A stretch of DNA of 64,000 nt from an uncultured Gammaproteobacteria bacterium (GCA_913060565.1 CAJXRU010000006.1:1-64000), one strand, 5' to 3'; shown: positions 17,798 to 29,005, counted from the stretch's first letter. Notes: generated by a model not told the origin, from the letters alone. Translations and numbers: made by a program.

Positions 17798-18160
17798 ATG
17801 GCAAAGATCTTAGTAGTTGATGACTCTGCTTCAATCAGAAATATGGTTTCATTCACGCTTAAACAACAGCAATACGATACTGTTGAGGCGTGTGATGGTA
17901 AAGAAGGGCTAGATAAAGCAAAAACGGAGCGGTTTGATTTGGTGATCACTGACGTCAATATGCCAGTGATGGACGGCATTGCACTATGCGGTGAGTTACG
18001 TCAATTACCAGCATTTAAATTTACACCAGTATTGATGTTAACAACTGAAAGCTCTGCAGAAATGAAACAACGTGGTAAAGCCGCCGGTGCAACAGGCTGG
18101 TTGGTCAAACCATTTAATCCAGAAAAATTACTCTCAACGATAAAACGCGTAATAAGGTAG
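17798..18160 (+). CDS. cheY: CheY-type response regulator
   Basis: 120 residues, a single receiver domain with no output domain. The acid pocket is VVDDSAS (D8, D9), the phospho-acceptor is D52 in VITDVNMPVMDG, the switch threonine is in MLTTESS, and the conserved lysine is in LVKPFNP. It would be phosphorylated by the CheA encoded 9 bases downstream. Because this cluster has no flagellar genes, its output need not be the motor. Confidence 0.93.
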   Translation: MAKILVVDDSASIRNMVSFTLKQQQYDTVEACDGKEGLDKAKTERFDLVITDVNMPVMDGIALCGELRQLPAFKFTPVLMLTTESSAEMKQRGKAAGATGWLVKPFNPEKLLSTIKRVIR

Positions 18161-18169
18161 CCATAGTTT

Positions 18170-20242
18170 ATGAGTATCGATCTGTCTCAATTTATTCCAA
18201 CCTTTTTAGAAGAAAGCTTCGAAGGGCTAGAATTAATGGAATCAAGCTTGCTTGACCTTGAGCAAGGAGATATAGATACAATTAACGCGATTTTTAGAGC
18301 AGCGCATTCCATAAAAGGTGGCGCTGGAACCTTTGGGTTTAATCGCGTTACTGATTTTACCCATGACGTTGAAACCTTACTCGATGAAATGCGTGATGGT
18401 CGACGTAAAATAGAACAACGTGATGTTGATTTGTTATTACGCTCTGTTGATTGTATCCGTTTGCTTATTGAAGCCGCTCGTGATGGCGTTGAATGTGACG
18501 CGCCAAGTATTCAAGATGTGCATAATGCACTGGCGCAAACCCTTAATAAAGCAGTCAACCACCAAGAAGAAGCGGAAAACGTCGAGCAGGAAATTGTCGA
18601 GACCTCGAATGAAACGCCATGTTGGAAGATTAGTTTTATTCCCCATCATGAAATGCTGCAAACCGGTAATGATGTGCTGCACATCATTAATGCGTTGGCA
18701 GAATTAGGTCCTGTCACTCAGGTCGTCGAATGCGAAAGTATTCCGCCTCTTGATTCTATTCATCCAGAAGAATGTTACTTGTCGTGGCAGATTACGTTGC
18801 AATCGAGTTGCAATAAAGGCGACATCGATGAAGTCTTTGAATGGGTGGAAGATGAATGTGACTTAATTGTCGAACAAGTTAAGAATGAATTACCCGAAAT
18901 AGTTGACGAATTTGAGGCCGTTTCAGACAATGTAGAGACACCTCCTTTACCGACCCCTTCCCAGAAAACTGATGTTGAATCTGTCAGCGCAGTTAAGCCA
19001 AAAGTCAGTAATCCAGAAGGGGGCTCAATACGCGTTGGGATCGATAAAGTTGACGCCTTAATTAATCGTGTTGGAGAATTAGTTATCACCCAAGCCATGT
19101 TAAAGCAGGTTGGTAATGATTTAAGCCATCAGCAACATGATTTAGTGGAAAAGTTACTTGAAGGATTAGTGCAACTGGAAGGAAATACTCGTGACCTTCA
19201 AGAAGATGTTATGCGCATTAGGATGCTACCGATAAGTTTTGTGTTTAATCGTTTTCCGCGAATGGTTTATGACATTAGCAGTAAGCTTGGTAAGAAGATT
19301 GAACTCAAACTCTCTGGTGAGCAGACCGAACTCGATAAAACGGTGATGGAAAAAATAGGTGATCCTTTGGTTCATCTAGTGAGAAACTCACTCGATCATG
19401 GATTGGAAATGCCCGATGAGCGTATCGCGGCCGGTAAAGATGAAACCGGCACCGTTCATTTGCACGCCTATCATCAAGGTGGCTATATCGTTATTGATAT
19501 TATTGATGATGGACGAGGTTTAAATACGCAGCGCATTAAAGAAAAAGCGTTAGAAAAAGGATTAATTTCAGCAGAACAAAATCTATCCGATCAAGAAATT
19601 AATGAATTGATATTTGCGCCGGGCTTTTCAACGGCTGATCAAGTTAGCGATCTTTCTGGTCGCGGCGTTGGTATGGATGTTGTCCGCCGTAATATTGAAT
19701 CCTTAGGTGGGCATGTTGCTCTGACCTCAACACCAGGAGAGGGCTCAACATTTTCCGTCAGCCTTCCTTTGACCTTAGCAATTCTCGACGGCCAGTTAAT
19801 TCGAGTGGCGTCCGAAACCTACATTGTGCCGTTAATTTCAATCATTGAATCGGCGCAGCTTAATCACAATAACGTTAAGGCCGTTGCGGGAAATCCGAGT
19901 CTTTATTGTTTCCGTGATGAATACATCCCAATCTATTCAATTAGGCAGTTGTTTTCTCTACCGAGCAGTCAATCCCCACTTGATGAAACAATGGTGATTA
20001 TTGTTGAAAGTAGTGGGAATAAATATGCGTTATTGGTTGATGACTTACTTGATCAACAACAAGTTGTATTGAAAAGTCTCGACTCGAATTATATGCCAAT
20101 TGAAGGAATTTCAGGCGCAACTATTCTTGGTGATGGTGGCGTTGCGCTTATCGTCGATATTAAAGGATTAAGTGCATTGAAACAGCAAATGTCTTGTGAG
20201 ATATCACATGCGTTCGAGCACACTGTGGAGAGTGTCGCATGA
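18170..20242 (+). CDS. cheA: Chemotaxis histidine kinase CheA
   Basis: 690 residues in the order HPt (phospho-His H46 in FRAAHSIKGGAGTFGF), a linker, a dimerisation domain (about 285-350), HATPase (N-box LVRNSLDHGLE, G1 IIDDGRGLN, G2 SGRGVGMDVV) and a C-terminal CheW-like domain (about 545-675). The region around residues 150-225 resembles a P2/CheY-binding segment. It overlaps cheW by 4 bases. It phosphorylates CheY and CheB in response to receptors encoded in the same operon. Confidence 0.96.
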   Translation: MSIDLSQFIPTFLEESFEGLELMESSLLDLEQGDIDTINAIFRAAHSIKGGAGTFGFNRVTDFTHDVETLLDEMRDGRRKIEQRDVDLLLRSVDCIRLLIEAARDGVECDAPSIQDVHNALAQTLNKAVNHQEEAENVEQEIVETSNETPCWKISFIPHHEMLQTGNDVLHIINALAELGPVTQVVECESIPPLDSIHPEECYLSWQITLQSSCNKGDIDEVFEWVEDECDLIVEQVKNELPEIVDEFEAVSDNVETPPLPTPSQKTDVESVSAVKPKVSNPEGGSIRVGIDKVDALINRVGELVITQAMLKQVGNDLSHQQHDLVEKLLEGLVQLEGNTRDLQEDVMRIRMLPISFVFNRFPRMVYDISSKLGKKIELKLSGEQTELDKTVMEKIGDPLVHLVRNSLDHGLEMPDERIAAGKDETGTVHLHAYHQGGYIVIDIIDDGRGLNTQRIKEKALEKGLISAEQNLSDQEINELIFAPGFSTADQVSDLSGRGVGMDVVRRNIESLGGHVALTSTPGEGSTFSVSLPLTLAILDGQLIRVASETYIVPLISIIESAQLNHNNVKAVAGNPSLYCFRDEYIPIYSIRQLFSLPSSQSPLDETMVIIVESSGNKYALLVDDLLDQQQVVLKSLDSNYMPIEGISGATILGDGGVALIVDIKGLSALKQQMSCEISHAFEHTVESVA

Positions 20243-20742
20243 CTGAATATGAAAGTTTAAGTGTCACTAATAATAGTAGTAGACAATTTTTGTCCTTTAT
20301 ATTAGCTGGCGAAGAATACGCAACGGATATATTAAAAGTTCAGGAAATTAGAGACTGGACACACGCGACCATTGTCCCTAATTCGCCAGACTATGTTGAA
20401 GGCGTAACTAACCTGCGCGGCCAAATTATCCCAATCATTAATTTAAGAACGCGCTTTTCACTGCCATCAGACGACAACCTAAAAAATAGAATTGTTATTG
20501 TTCTAAATGTCGACGATGGGCATCGTACACGTTTGATGGGTTTACTGGTTGATGCGTTTGCTGAAACTTACGATATTAATGATTATGAAATAAAGACTGC
20601 ACCCAGCAAGATTAGTGTGATTGATGATGAGTTTATTATTGGACTCGCCAGCGCTAATGAAAAAATGCTGATTTTATTAGATGTCGACGAATTACTAACG
20701 TCACAAGAATTAACCCCAACGGTAAACGACAACGTTGCTTAA
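20239..20742 (+). CDS. cheW: CheW coupling protein
   Basis: 167 residues, a single CheW domain. It couples receptors to CheA. The conserved pieces are FILAGEEYATDILKVQEIR and EGVTNLRGQIIPIINLR. Translationally coupled to cheA through an ATGA overlap. A second, opposite-strand CheW (29006-29500) exists in this window. Confidence 0.93.
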   Translation: MTEYESLSVTNNSSRQFLSFILAGEEYATDILKVQEIRDWTHATIVPNSPDYVEGVTNLRGQIIPIINLRTRFSLPSDDNLKNRIVIVLNVDDGHRTRLMGLLVDAFAETYDINDYEIKTAPSKISVIDDEFIIGLASANEKMLILLDVDELLTSQELTPTVNDNVA

Positions 20743-20769
20743 TGGATTATCTGTTCGAGGAGAACAACA

Positions 20770-23085
20770 ATGAGGAACAACACGCCGGTGACTGACCGTA
20801 GAATTCCACTTATTCCGGGTCAAGATTTGGTCACTAAAACGGATCTGCAAGGTCGAATCACTTACGTTAATCCCGCATTTATCGAAGTCAGTGGTTTCAC
20901 TGAGCAGGAATTAGTTGGGGAACATCATAATATCGTACGTCATCCCGATATGCCTCAAGCGGCCTTTAAAAATATGTGGTCGACGCTTGAAATGGGCCGC
21001 CCATGGGTTGGTATGGTGAAAAATCGTTGTAAGAATGGCGATTACTATTGGGTTAAGGCTAACGTGACCCCGTTAATGAAAAGTGGTCGAATCAACGAAT
21101 ATATGTCGGTTCGCGCCACCCCAACTGAACAGGAAGTTGATGATGCAGAACAGCTATATGCTCAGTTAAATCGAAACGAGGCGAATCTCCCTGAGCCAAG
21201 TGACATCAGCGCAAAACTCTTTCAAAAAACGTTTAATAAATGGTTATACAGTAGTCTAGCGATTTCAGCGGCCATTAGCGTGCCACTGTTTTTTAGCCCC
21301 ATCGCTGCACTCGATTTTATCGGGCCGTTAGTTGGTATGGCTATTTTAGCGTTTGGTGCCAATAAAGTGTTTAGAGGGTCGGTATTACCGGGTATTGATA
21401 ATTCTATTTTGGAACTTCAAAAAATTACAGAAGGTGATTACAGCCGCGAAATAGATGTAACGCAAGCGGGGGAAGCGGGTGAGTTGATGCGGATGGTCAA
21501 ATCAATTCAAATAAAACTTGGCTTTGAAGTTAACGACGCGAAACAAAAAGCACAACGTGCTGAACGAGTGAAAGTTGCACTGGATAATGTGACGTCGAGC
21601 GTAATGATGGCCGACAACAGTGGCCATATTATTTACGTCAATGACGCTGTGAATACCATGTTCAATGAAGCTCAGGCAGATATCCAACAACAGCTCCCAA
21701 GTTTTGATGCCAGTAACTTGATGGGTCAAAACCTATCAATGTTTGACATTGAGCAAGGTCATTCACAATCACTTATCGATGCGTTAAAGAATCCGTTTAA
21801 CTCGCAGTTGGCGATGGGAAGTCGACGATTTAATTTGATTGCGGCGCCAGTAATAGAAGATGATGGCACGCGATTGGGCTCCGTCGTTGAATGGAGTGAT
21901 GTTACTCAAGAATTAGCTGCCCAAGCTGATGTTGAGAAAATTATTCAAGATGCGTCAATCGGGATGTTAAATTCACGCCTGAATACGGAGCAATATAGCG
22001 GATTTATTGGCAATGTAGCACGTGGCATGAATGAAATGTTAGATGCCATTGTAGCGCCTATTGGCGAAGTAAAGCGTGTAGTATCAGACTTATCAAAAGG
22101 TAAACTTGACTCTCGAATGTCGGGTGATTTTAGAGGAGAATTCAGTGAGCTGGATAATTCTTTGCAAATTGCCATGGTTAAGCTTGAAGAAATTGTAGGT
22201 GAGATTCGTACTAATAGTGGTTCAATCGCCGCCGGCGCGGAGGAAATATCTAAGGGTAATACCACCTTAAGCACCCGCACCGAAGCACAGGCTGCAAGCC
22301 TCGAAGAAACAGCTGCGAGCATGGAAGAAATGACAGCGACAGTGAAGCAAAATGCTGACAACGCATCACAAGCTAATTCTCTTGCAGAAAATGCAAAAGT
22401 GCTTGCTGAGAAAGGCGGTGAAATTTCTGAGCGCGTGGTTCACTCAATGAGTGAAATTAGCAGTTCAAGCACTCAGATTTCTGAAATTATCGGTGTCATT
22501 GATGAAATTGCGTTCCAAACTAACCTACTTGCCTTAAATGCGGCTGTTGAAGCAGCCCGAGCTGGCGAGCAAGGACGTGGTTTTGCTGTTGTTGCGGCAG
22601 AGGTTCGTAATCTTGCACAGCGCAGTGCAAGCGCTGCAAAAGAGATTAAAGGACTAATCAGTGACAGTGTGTCAAAAGTAGAAGAGGGTGGACGATTCGT
22701 TGATGAATCCGGCAAAGCACTTACTGAAATAGTCACTGCAATCCATGAAGTTTCTAGCATCGTCAACGAAATTGCGATGGCGAGTAAAGAGCAGGCAACT
22801 GGCATTGATCAAGTGAATGTCGCTATCAACGATATGGATGAAGGAACACAGCAAAATGCCGCCTTAGTGGAAGAAGTGGCGGCAGCTTCTGAAGGTATGG
22901 AAGAGCAAGCGGTGCAATTGCGCCAATTGGTTAGGTTCTTTTCTGTGGGGGAAGCTACTGAGACAAAAAACGTAGCCCCAGTATCCAGACCTGTCGACGT
23001 TGATGATAGACCGGTAAACGGAGCCACATCGAGCAGTTATACAAGTTCGGTGAGTGAATCTGATATGGAATGGGAAGAATTCTAG
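20770..23085 (+). CDS. PAS-containing methyl-accepting chemotaxis receptor with CheR-tethering tail
   Basis: 771 residues. It has an N-terminal Aer-like PAS (about 18-125) with [16 protein letters not shown], two close membrane segments (about 158-200) with almost no periplasmic loop, a HAMP-like part, a second PAS (about 265-370), and a long coiled-coil signalling domain with the hairpin tip [20 protein letters not shown]. The last five residues, EWEEF, fit the CheR/CheB-tethering pentapeptide (x-W-x-x-F). The lack of a periplasmic sensor implies sensing of an internal signal such as redox state or oxygen; whether a FAD or heme is bound is unknown. Confidence 0.92.
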   Translation: MRNNTPVTDRRIPLIPGQDLVTKTDLQGRITYVNPAFIEVSGFTEQELVGEHHNIVRHPDMPQAAFKNMWSTLEMGRPWVGMVKNRCKNGDYYWVKANVTPLMKSGRINEYMSVRATPTEQEVDDAEQLYAQLNRNEANLPEPSDISAKLFQKTFNKWLYSSLAISAAISVPLFFSPIAALDFIGPLVGMAILAFGANKVFRGSVLPGIDNSILELQKITEGDYSREIDVTQAGEAGELMRMVKSIQIKLGFEVNDAKQKAQRAERVKVALDNVTSSVMMADNSGHIIYVNDAVNTMFNEAQADIQQQLPSFDASNLMGQNLSMFDIEQGHSQSLIDALKNPFNSQLAMGSRRFNLIAAPVIEDDGTRLGSVVEWSDVTQELAAQADVEKIIQDASIGMLNSRLNTEQYSGFIGNVARGMNEMLDAIVAPIGEVKRVVSDLSKGKLDSRMSGDFRGEFSELDNSLQIAMVKLEEIVGEIRTNSGSIAAGAEEISKGNTTLSTRTEAQAASLEETAASMEEMTATVKQNADNASQANSLAENAKVLAEKGGEISERVVHSMSEISSSSTQISEIIGVIDEIAFQTNLLALNAAVEAARAGEQGRGFAVVAAEVRNLAQRSASAAKEIKGLISDSVSKVEEGGRFVDESGKALTEIVTAIHEVSSIVNEIAMASKEQATGIDQVNVAINDMDEGTQQNAALVEEVAAASEGMEEQAVQLRQLVRFFSVGEATETKNVAPVSRPVDVDDRPVNGATSSSYTSSVSESDMEWEEF

Positions 23086-23094
23086 GGACTTATT

Positions 23095-23970
23095 ATGGAT
23101 CCAGTTAAACTTGGGCAAGGAAAAGGACTTTCCACTCTCAATGATCGAGAGAGAGAATTTCCTTATCAACAAGCTGATTTTGAACATGTTCGTCAAAAGA
23201 TATATAACCATGCAGGTATATCGTTGGCAGATCATAAAAAAGATCTCGTCTATAACCGTCTGGTGAGACGGTTACGTGCCCTTAAACTTGATTCATTTAA
23301 AAGTTACCTTGAGTATCTAGACAGTGCTCCCAAAGAAATGTCGCAATTTGTTAATGCGATGACAACCAATCTCACCTCTTTTTATCGAGAAGCGCATCAC
23401 TTTGAATATTTAAGCAATACATATATTCCACAACTAGCCAAGTCTGGTCAGCGTAAATTACGTATTTGGTCATCAGCATGTTCCGTGGGAGAAGAGCCTT
23501 ACAGTATTGCCATTAGTTTATTGGAAGCAGGCATTTCAATGGAACAATGGGACATAAAGATATTAGCAACAGATATAGACACCGATGTGCTAGCAACGGC
23601 TAAAGAGGGTATCTATCCGATTGACCGGGTCGATAGTTTATCGCTGGCAAGAAAAAGATTAGGTTTTTTACGAGGAAAAGATTGTCATAGCGACAAAGTA
23701 ATCGTTAAACCTTCGTTAAAAGAGTTATTGCATTTTGAGCATTGTAACTTGATGGAATCATGGAATATTCAAGAAAAACTTGATGTGATTTTTTGCCGTA
23801 ACGTTATGATTTATTTTGATAAAGAGACCCAGACAAAACTTCTCGATCGCATGACTGGATTATTAAAACCTGGTGGCATGCTATTTATTGGTCATTCTGA
23901 GTCACCGGCAAGATCGATGAAAGACTATCAGTTACTCGGTCGTACAATGTATCAAAAGCGACAAGCATGA
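23095..23970 (+). CDS. cheR: Chemoreceptor glutamate methyltransferase CheR
   Basis: 291 residues: N-terminal helical CheR domain and SAM-binding domain with RIWSSACSVGEEPYSIA (about residues 122-138) and DVIFCRNVMIYFD (about 231-243). It methylates receptors. The receptor encoded just upstream carries a matching C-terminal docking peptide. The ATG is 9 bases after the receptor stop, and the gene overlaps cheD by 4 bases. Confidence 0.95.
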   Translation: MDPVKLGQGKGLSTLNDREREFPYQQADFEHVRQKIYNHAGISLADHKKDLVYNRLVRRLRALKLDSFKSYLEYLDSAPKEMSQFVNAMTTNLTSFYREAHHFEYLSNTYIPQLAKSGQRKLRIWSSACSVGEEPYSIAISLLEAGISMEQWDIKILATDIDTDVLATAKEGIYPIDRVDSLSLARKRLGFLRGKDCHSDKVIVKPSLKELLHFEHCNLMESWNIQEKLDVIFCRNVMIYFDKETQTKLLDRMTGLLKPGGMLFIGHSESPARSMKDYQLLGRTMYQKRQA

Positions 23971-24599
23971 ATATGGGCATTAAAGAGATACAGGCTCCAA
24001 TACACACGTTGCCACAATATCCTGAATTTAAGCATATACGTCAATTTTGGATGCCCAAACGTAAGCGTGTTGCGGTAAAGGTAGTTGCTGGGGATTTTTA
24101 TGTTTCAGGCCAAGATGAAGTGATATGTACTGTACTCGGTTCATGTGTTTCTACTTGTATTCGAGACGTTAAGACAGGCGTCGGTGGTATTAATCATTTT
24201 TTACTGCCTGATGCAGATTGCGACATCTTATCCTCATCAAATCGCTATGGTGTTTTCGCCATGGAGCAATTAATTAACGCGATAATTAAGTACGGTGGTC
24301 GCCGCGAAAACTTTGAGATTAAGGTTGTTGGTGGTGGCAATATGATGGCGGGTCCTAATGACATTGGTTTGCGCAATATTGAATTTGTGGAGCAATTTTT
24401 AAAGACAGAAGGATTGGCAGTAAGTGCGCTGGATGTTGGAGGCCTACAAGCCAGAAGAATCCAGTATATTGCAAAGACAGGGCAGTTAATGGTGCAAAAG
24501 CTCAAAGATAGCAATAATGCACGTACTATGGCATTAGAGCTTGAGAGTCAAAGAAATATTCAACAACAAACAAATGATGACATTGAATTGTTTGATTAG
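23967..24599 (+). CDS. cheD: Chemoreceptor glutamine deamidase CheD
   Basis: 210 residues. The catalytic cysteine is in VLGSCVSTCIRD (about residues 51-62) and the histidine in GGINHFLLPD (about 70-79), the signature of CheD deamidases. CheD converts receptor glutamines to glutamates and in some species supports CheC. A CheC-like gene lies about 5.5 kb downstream (30112-30735). Confidence 0.93.
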   Translation: MNMGIKEIQAPIHTLPQYPEFKHIRQFWMPKRKRVAVKVVAGDFYVSGQDEVICTVLGSCVSTCIRDVKTGVGGINHFLLPDADCDILSSSNRYGVFAMEQLINAIIKYGGRRENFEIKVVGGGNMMAGPNDIGLRNIEFVEQFLKTEGLAVSALDVGGLQARRIQYIAKTGQLMVQKLKDSNNARTMALELESQRNIQQQTNDDIELFD

Positions 24600-24615
24600 G
24601 GAAGAGGGAAATAAG

Positions 24616-25695
24616 GTGATTAAAGTTCTCATTGTTGATGATTCAAAATTAGTTAGAGAGATTGTGTCTGAAGTCATTACAAACTTTGCAGATATGACAG
24701 TGGTGGGCGCTGCAAAAGATGCGTTTGAAGCACGAGAGATGATTAAGAAACTTGATCCCGATGTGGTGACATTGGATGTAGAGATGCCGAAAATGGACGG
24801 CATAACATTTTTGAAAAACTTAATGCGACTACGGCCAATGCCAGTCGTCATGTTGTCAACACTCACTCAACAAGGGGCTGACACGACGTTAGAGGCGTTA
24901 GCTTGTGGCGCTGTTGATTTTATATCCAAGCCTCGTTCTAGCGCATTATTAAACGACTTAACGCAATTTAGTGATGAGCTTTACCAAAAGTTAAAACTAG
25001 CCTCTACTGTTAACGTCAAAAAAGTTGGGAGCAATCAGAGCAAGGCGCTGATAAATGCTGATTTTGAGCCACTACACATTAAGCATCATATTATCGCACT
25101 CGGCGCTTCAACTGGGGGGACAGAGGCACTACGTGATGTATTGTCGATGTTACCCGAAAATTCGCCTGCCGTGGTGGTGACACAGCACATTCCCGAAAGC
25201 TTTAGTCGTCGGTTTGCACTGAGATTGGGCGAATATTGTAAAATGACCGTGCATGAAGCTAAAGATGGCCAGTTAATTGAACCAGGAAATATTTATATAG
25301 CGCCTGGCTCTCATCATTTAGTCATCGAGCAGGTGAATCATCATTATCGCTGCCGACTAGATGACTCCGCGCCGTGCAATAGACATAAACCGTCGGTTGA
25401 TATTATGTTCCAATCGCTTGCAAAACTAACAACCGTTGATGTTTACGCTGGGTTGCTGACTGGAATGGGAAGTGACGGAGCTAGTGGTTTAAAATTGTTA
25501 AAAGACAATGGTCATTTTACGGCTATTCAAAATAAAGCAACTAGTATGATTTGGGGAATGCCTGGCGCCGCGTTCTTGCTCGACGCCCATCGTATCGATT
25601 TACCTATTTCGCAAATTGCACCTGAGTTAATCAAACAAGTTAATGAAACTCTCCATGGCTCTTCAATGGTAAGGAGGACGAATGAATCGGCATAA
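24616..25695 (+). CDS. cheB: Chemotaxis response regulator methylesterase CheB
   Basis: 359 residues from a GTG at 24616. The frame is open from 24541 inside cheD, but the purine-rich AGGGAAGAGGG ending about 6 bases before 24616 and the receiver start [14 protein letters not shown] favour this start. Receiver domain with phospho-Asp in [12 protein letters not shown], then the esterase triad Ser ([11 protein letters not shown]), His ([10 protein letters not shown]) and Asp (GMGSDGASG). It removes receptor methyl groups when phosphorylated by CheA. Its 3' end overlaps the next receptor-like gene by 14 bases. Confidence 0.94.
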   Translation: MIKVLIVDDSKLVREIVSEVITNFADMTVVGAAKDAFEAREMIKKLDPDVVTLDVEMPKMDGITFLKNLMRLRPMPVVMLSTLTQQGADTTLEALACGAVDFISKPRSSALLNDLTQFSDELYQKLKLASTVNVKKVGSNQSKALINADFEPLHIKHHIIALGASTGGTEALRDVLSMLPENSPAVVVTQHIPESFSRRFALRLGEYCKMTVHEAKDGQLIEPGNIYIAPGSHHLVIEQVNHHYRCRLDDSAPCNRHKPSVDIMFQSLAKLTTVDVYAGLLTGMGSDGASGLKLLKDNGHFTAIQNKATSMIWGMPGAAFLLDAHRIDLPISQIAPELIKQVNETLHGSSMVRRTNESA

Positions 25696-26923
25696 TGTAA
25701 TCGTGCTTGTTAGTCAGCTGGTTTGTATTGCTGTAATAAGTGGCTGTGTTTTTGGGCAGGTACCTGATGGGTATCTCTATCTTGGGTTGACTGTTTTATT
25801 GGCGTTGCAGGTTATGCAGTTTGTGCTGCATCGTAAGTCGCTTAATATGGTCTTTGATAACGCAAATATTACCATTGAATCTACGTCCTCATCTAATGTG
25901 GTCAGTCAAGACATCGAGCAAAAATTGGGAGAAATGTTTGTTGAATTAGAGCAGACGTTTTCGTGTGAACGACAGGTAATTGGCAATGAGATAAACCGTA
26001 CATCGGGATTACTCAGTGAAGCGGTGCTTGGTATGAGTGAGTCGTTTCATAATATGAAAAACATCAGTGACCGCCAACATTCGTTGTTAAACGCTCATGT
26101 TAATCATGAGCAAGTTGATGATAACGATAATACATCTAATAAGGCTGATTTTGAAAAAGAGTTGTCAATGCACGAATTTTTAGAACAATCTTCACGTCTT
26201 ACTAACGAGTTTGTTCAAGTCGTCATTAATAACTCTAAACAAAGCCTTAAAACGTTAAGTCACATTGACCATATGGTGAAGCAAGTAGACAGTATTTTTA
26301 GTCTACTTCAGAATGTCGAAGGATTGGCCAATCGTACGAATCTTTTAGCACTCAATGCGAGTATTGAAGCTGCAAGGGCAGGTGAAGTCGGGCGTGGTTT
26401 TGCTGTGGTGGCAGATGAAGTACGTTCGTTATCCATTAGCTCTTCTGAATTAAACGAACAAATTCGTGGAAAGATCAGCGGTGCCAAGGCAACGATTGAG
26501 TCATTGCGCAGCGGTGTTGAAGAGATGGCGTCAGCTGATATGTCTCAAACTTTTGAAACACAATCAAAAATTAACGAAATGACTGGCAAAATGGGGCTAA
26601 TTAGCCGTAACATGGAAGAAAGTATTACTGAGTTAACAACAATGAGTAATGAGATGGATACGGCTGTTGGAAATGCCGTGCGCTCATTACAATTTGAGGA
26701 CATGACTTCGCAGGCACTAGCGTCCATTTCAACCAACATTGAGCAGTTTGATGCATTAAGTCAACAACTTCATGACGTTGGTGGTAGTAATGACTCACTG
26801 TTTGTGAAAGTCGATAAAATTAATGCTGTTTGTCAAGCAGTTAGAAAGCATACCACCAGTATTGGTGAGCATCGTACCGTGTCTCAAGAGACGATGGACG
26901 AAGGCGAAATTGAATTGTTTTAA
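25682..26923 (+). CDS. Short membrane-anchored chemoreceptor-like protein
   Basis: 413 residues. Two adjacent hydrophobic segments (about residues 5-24 and 28-48) anchor it with only a short periplasmic turn. The remainder is cytoplasmic coiled coil with an MCP hairpin tip ([19 protein letters not shown], about residues 219-237). No sensory domain is present, and the signalling domain is shorter than usual, so it may dimerise with other receptors or sense the membrane. A protein of this shape follows cheB in some Vibrio-type clusters, as I recall. Confidence 0.8.
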   Translation: MNRHNVIVLVSQLVCIAVISGCVFGQVPDGYLYLGLTVLLALQVMQFVLHRKSLNMVFDNANITIESTSSSNVVSQDIEQKLGEMFVELEQTFSCERQVIGNEINRTSGLLSEAVLGMSESFHNMKNISDRQHSLLNAHVNHEQVDDNDNTSNKADFEKELSMHEFLEQSSRLTNEFVQVVINNSKQSLKTLSHIDHMVKQVDSIFSLLQNVEGLANRTNLLALNASIEAARAGEVGRGFAVVADEVRSLSISSSELNEQIRGKISGAKATIESLRSGVEEMASADMSQTFETQSKINEMTGKMGLISRNMEESITELTTMSNEMDTAVGNAVRSLQFEDMTSQALASISTNIEQFDALSQQLHDVGGSNDSLFVKVDKINAVCQAVRKHTTSIGEHRTVSQETMDEGEIELF

Positions 26924-26948
26924 TACCAGAATAGATTTAGGAGTTTTT

Positions 26949-27257
26949 ATGCCAATCGTAAGTTCAACATCATCTAATAGTAAAGATGTTTTGATTACAG
27001 TGTCAGATCGTTTTGATTTTTCTCAGTATAAATTATTCAGAGAAAGTTATTGTGAATGTAACACCCCGGGAACAGAGTTTAGATTAGATCTGAGTAGTGC
27101 CAATTATATGGACTCTTCAGCATTAGGTATGTTGCTACTACTTAAAGAGCACGCCGATAAAATCAAAGGCAAGATTATTATTGAGCGTCCGAATGATTCA
27201 ATTAATAAGGTGCTTGAGATTGCTCAGTTTCACCATTTAATGGAGATTGTCCGCTAA
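26949..27257 (+). CDS. STAS-domain anti-sigma-factor-antagonist-like protein
   Basis: 102 residues. ATG at 26949 with AGGAG at 26939-26943; upstream in-frame codons lie inside the previous gene and are ignored. STAS fold with DSSALGMLLLL, where the second Ser is at the SpoIIAA phospho-serine position. It lies 8 bases before a receiver-PP2C-HATPase gene that can both dephosphorylate and phosphorylate such a protein, so the two form a partner-switching pair like HsbA/HsbR of Pseudomonas (family knowledge). The downstream target is not visible. Confidence 0.82.
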   Translation: MPIVSSTSSNSKDVLITVSDRFDFSQYKLFRESYCECNTPGTEFRLDLSSANYMDSSALGMLLLLKEHADKIKGKIIIERPNDSINKVLEIAQFHHLMEIVR

Positions 27258-27265
27258 GTGCGGTT

Positions 27266-28990
27266 ATGATGATGCAGTCGCAAAACAGGGATATCCTGAT
27301 AATCGATTCGAATCAAGATAACGTTGAGCGCCTGACTCAGATTATTAGTGAGGAAGGCTTCGCGGTATCCAGTGCTCAAAACGGTATGCAAGGATTAGTA
27401 AAATTTTATCAGCATAAACCGGATCTTGTGCTCATTGATTTTCACGCCGAAGGCATGAGCGCAATCGAGACATGTCGTCAAATTAAGGCGCTGGCAACCA
27501 ATGTGTTTGTACCAGTATTGATGATTTCAACCTACCTTGATGATGAACAAATTAGCACCTGTGTTGAAGCCGGTGCTGATGATATTGTATTTAGACCATT
27601 TTCACTGGCAATATTTCGTTCAAAAATTTACGCGATGTTTCGCATTGCAAACCTCTACAGTAAACTCTATACCCTAACATCGGAGCGTCAAAACGATGAG
27701 GAATTGGCAGAACAGCTGTTTAGTACCGTTGTCGAAAAGGGCAACGTTGCCAAAGAGCATATCAGTATATTTAAGCGCTCTGCCGAAACATTTAGTGGTG
27801 ACGTCCAATTAACCGCTCTTTGTCCTAATGGTGATATTAATGTGCTATTGGGGGATTTTACAGGGCATGGTTTGAGCTCCGCAATCGGTGCGATACCGTT
27901 AGCTGATACGTTTAGAGCAATGACGGATAAAGGGTATTCTCCGTTAGAAATTATTAAGCAAATAAATCGGAAAATGCATCAACTGCTGCCGACGCATATG
28001 TTTCTAGCAATGACAATGGTGAGTTTATCTGTCAACGAACAAATTGCTTATATTTGGAATGCCGGTATGGAAGACTCATTTGTCTTTGATTCTAAAACGG
28101 GAGAGCTAAGGCAACGCATCGGATCTTTTCATCCACCGCTTGGTATATCAGCCAATCTTTTATTGGATATTAGACCTGAAGTGATTCCGTTAACAAAAGA
28201 CGACAGAATTATTTTATATAGCGATGGCATTGTTGAGGCGAGAAATGCACAAGGGGACTTTTTTGGGGAACAACGTTTCATAGAGGCAACCCAACAAGGG
28301 TTTGTAGATAATGATGTCAAAGGGCATATTATTGCGGCGTTAGAGGTATTTTGTGAAGACTTACCGCAAGATGATGATATCTCTCTGGTAGACATTAACT
28401 GTGATGTCTCGTTATATCAGGCACTCTTTCCTGTCGCTGAAAGCGAAAAAGAAAAAATTCTCAATAGCACTATTGAAGACGAATTTACGGGGAGATGGTC
28501 GTGGCAGATGGCACTAATGGGCGAGAAACTGGCAACTGTTAATCCTATTCCAATTATCATCAATCAGATTAATGAAATGGAAGGGCCTGGCGACCAGTGG
28601 CATGGTTTATATACGGTATTAACTGAACTCTATGTTAATGCGTTAGATCACGGCGTTTTAGACCTTGATTCAAGCTTGAAAAATTCACCTGAAGGGTTTG
28701 CACAGTATTTTCAAAAGAAAGAAGAACGACTTGCAGTCTTGGGGAACGGTTACATTAAAATTAAGCTCGAATATACCTCCACCGATCAAGGGGGAACGCT
28801 TGATATCATGATGATTGATTCGGGGATTGGCTTTGAATTTACACCTTGGGTTGAAGAGCTAGGTGATATTGAACTTGCTAAAAATGATTTTAGTGGTCGT
28901 GGTATCAAATTAGTCACTGAGCTTTGTCAAAAGCTCAGCTACCATGAGAACGGCAGTGCGGTTAAAGCCACTTACACATGGAACAAATAA
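27266..28990 (+). CDS. Receiver - SpoIIE-type PP2C phosphatase - HATPase kinase fusion
   Basis: 574 residues. An N-terminal receiver (about 7-125; phospho-Asp in LVLIDFHAEGMS), a PP2C/SpoIIE phosphatase (about 165-375; metal-binding GDFTGHGL and DDISLVDI), and a C-terminal HATPase of the anti-sigma (SpoIIAB/RsbW) type (about 405-570; N-box LTELYVNALDHG, G1 DSGIGFEF, G2 FSGRGIKLV). CheA or another kinase could phosphorylate the receiver and switch the phosphatase/kinase balance on the STAS partner encoded just upstream. HsbR-like architecture. Confidence 0.87.
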   Translation: MMMQSQNRDILIIDSNQDNVERLTQIISEEGFAVSSAQNGMQGLVKFYQHKPDLVLIDFHAEGMSAIETCRQIKALATNVFVPVLMISTYLDDEQISTCVEAGADDIVFRPFSLAIFRSKIYAMFRIANLYSKLYTLTSERQNDEELAEQLFSTVVEKGNVAKEHISIFKRSAETFSGDVQLTALCPNGDINVLLGDFTGHGLSSAIGAIPLADTFRAMTDKGYSPLEIIKQINRKMHQLLPTHMFLAMTMVSLSVNEQIAYIWNAGMEDSFVFDSKTGELRQRIGSFHPPLGISANLLLDIRPEVIPLTKDDRIILYSDGIVEARNAQGDFFGEQRFIEATQQGFVDNDVKGHIIAALEVFCEDLPQDDDISLVDINCDVSLYQALFPVAESEKEKILNSTIEDEFTGRWSWQMALMGEKLATVNPIPIIINQINEMEGPGDQWHGLYTVLTELYVNALDHGVLDLDSSLKNSPEGFAQYFQKKEERLAVLGNGYIKIKLEYTSTDQGGTLDIMMIDSGIGFEFTPWVEELGDIELAKNDFSGRGIKLVTELCQKLSYHENGSAVKATYTWNK

Positions 28991-29005
28991 TTAATTAGAA
29001 CGGCG

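Noticed and set aside
26823-26948. Upstream extension of the STAS protein at 26949
   Set aside because: These codons lie inside the preceding receptor-like gene in another frame, and AGGAG points to 26949.
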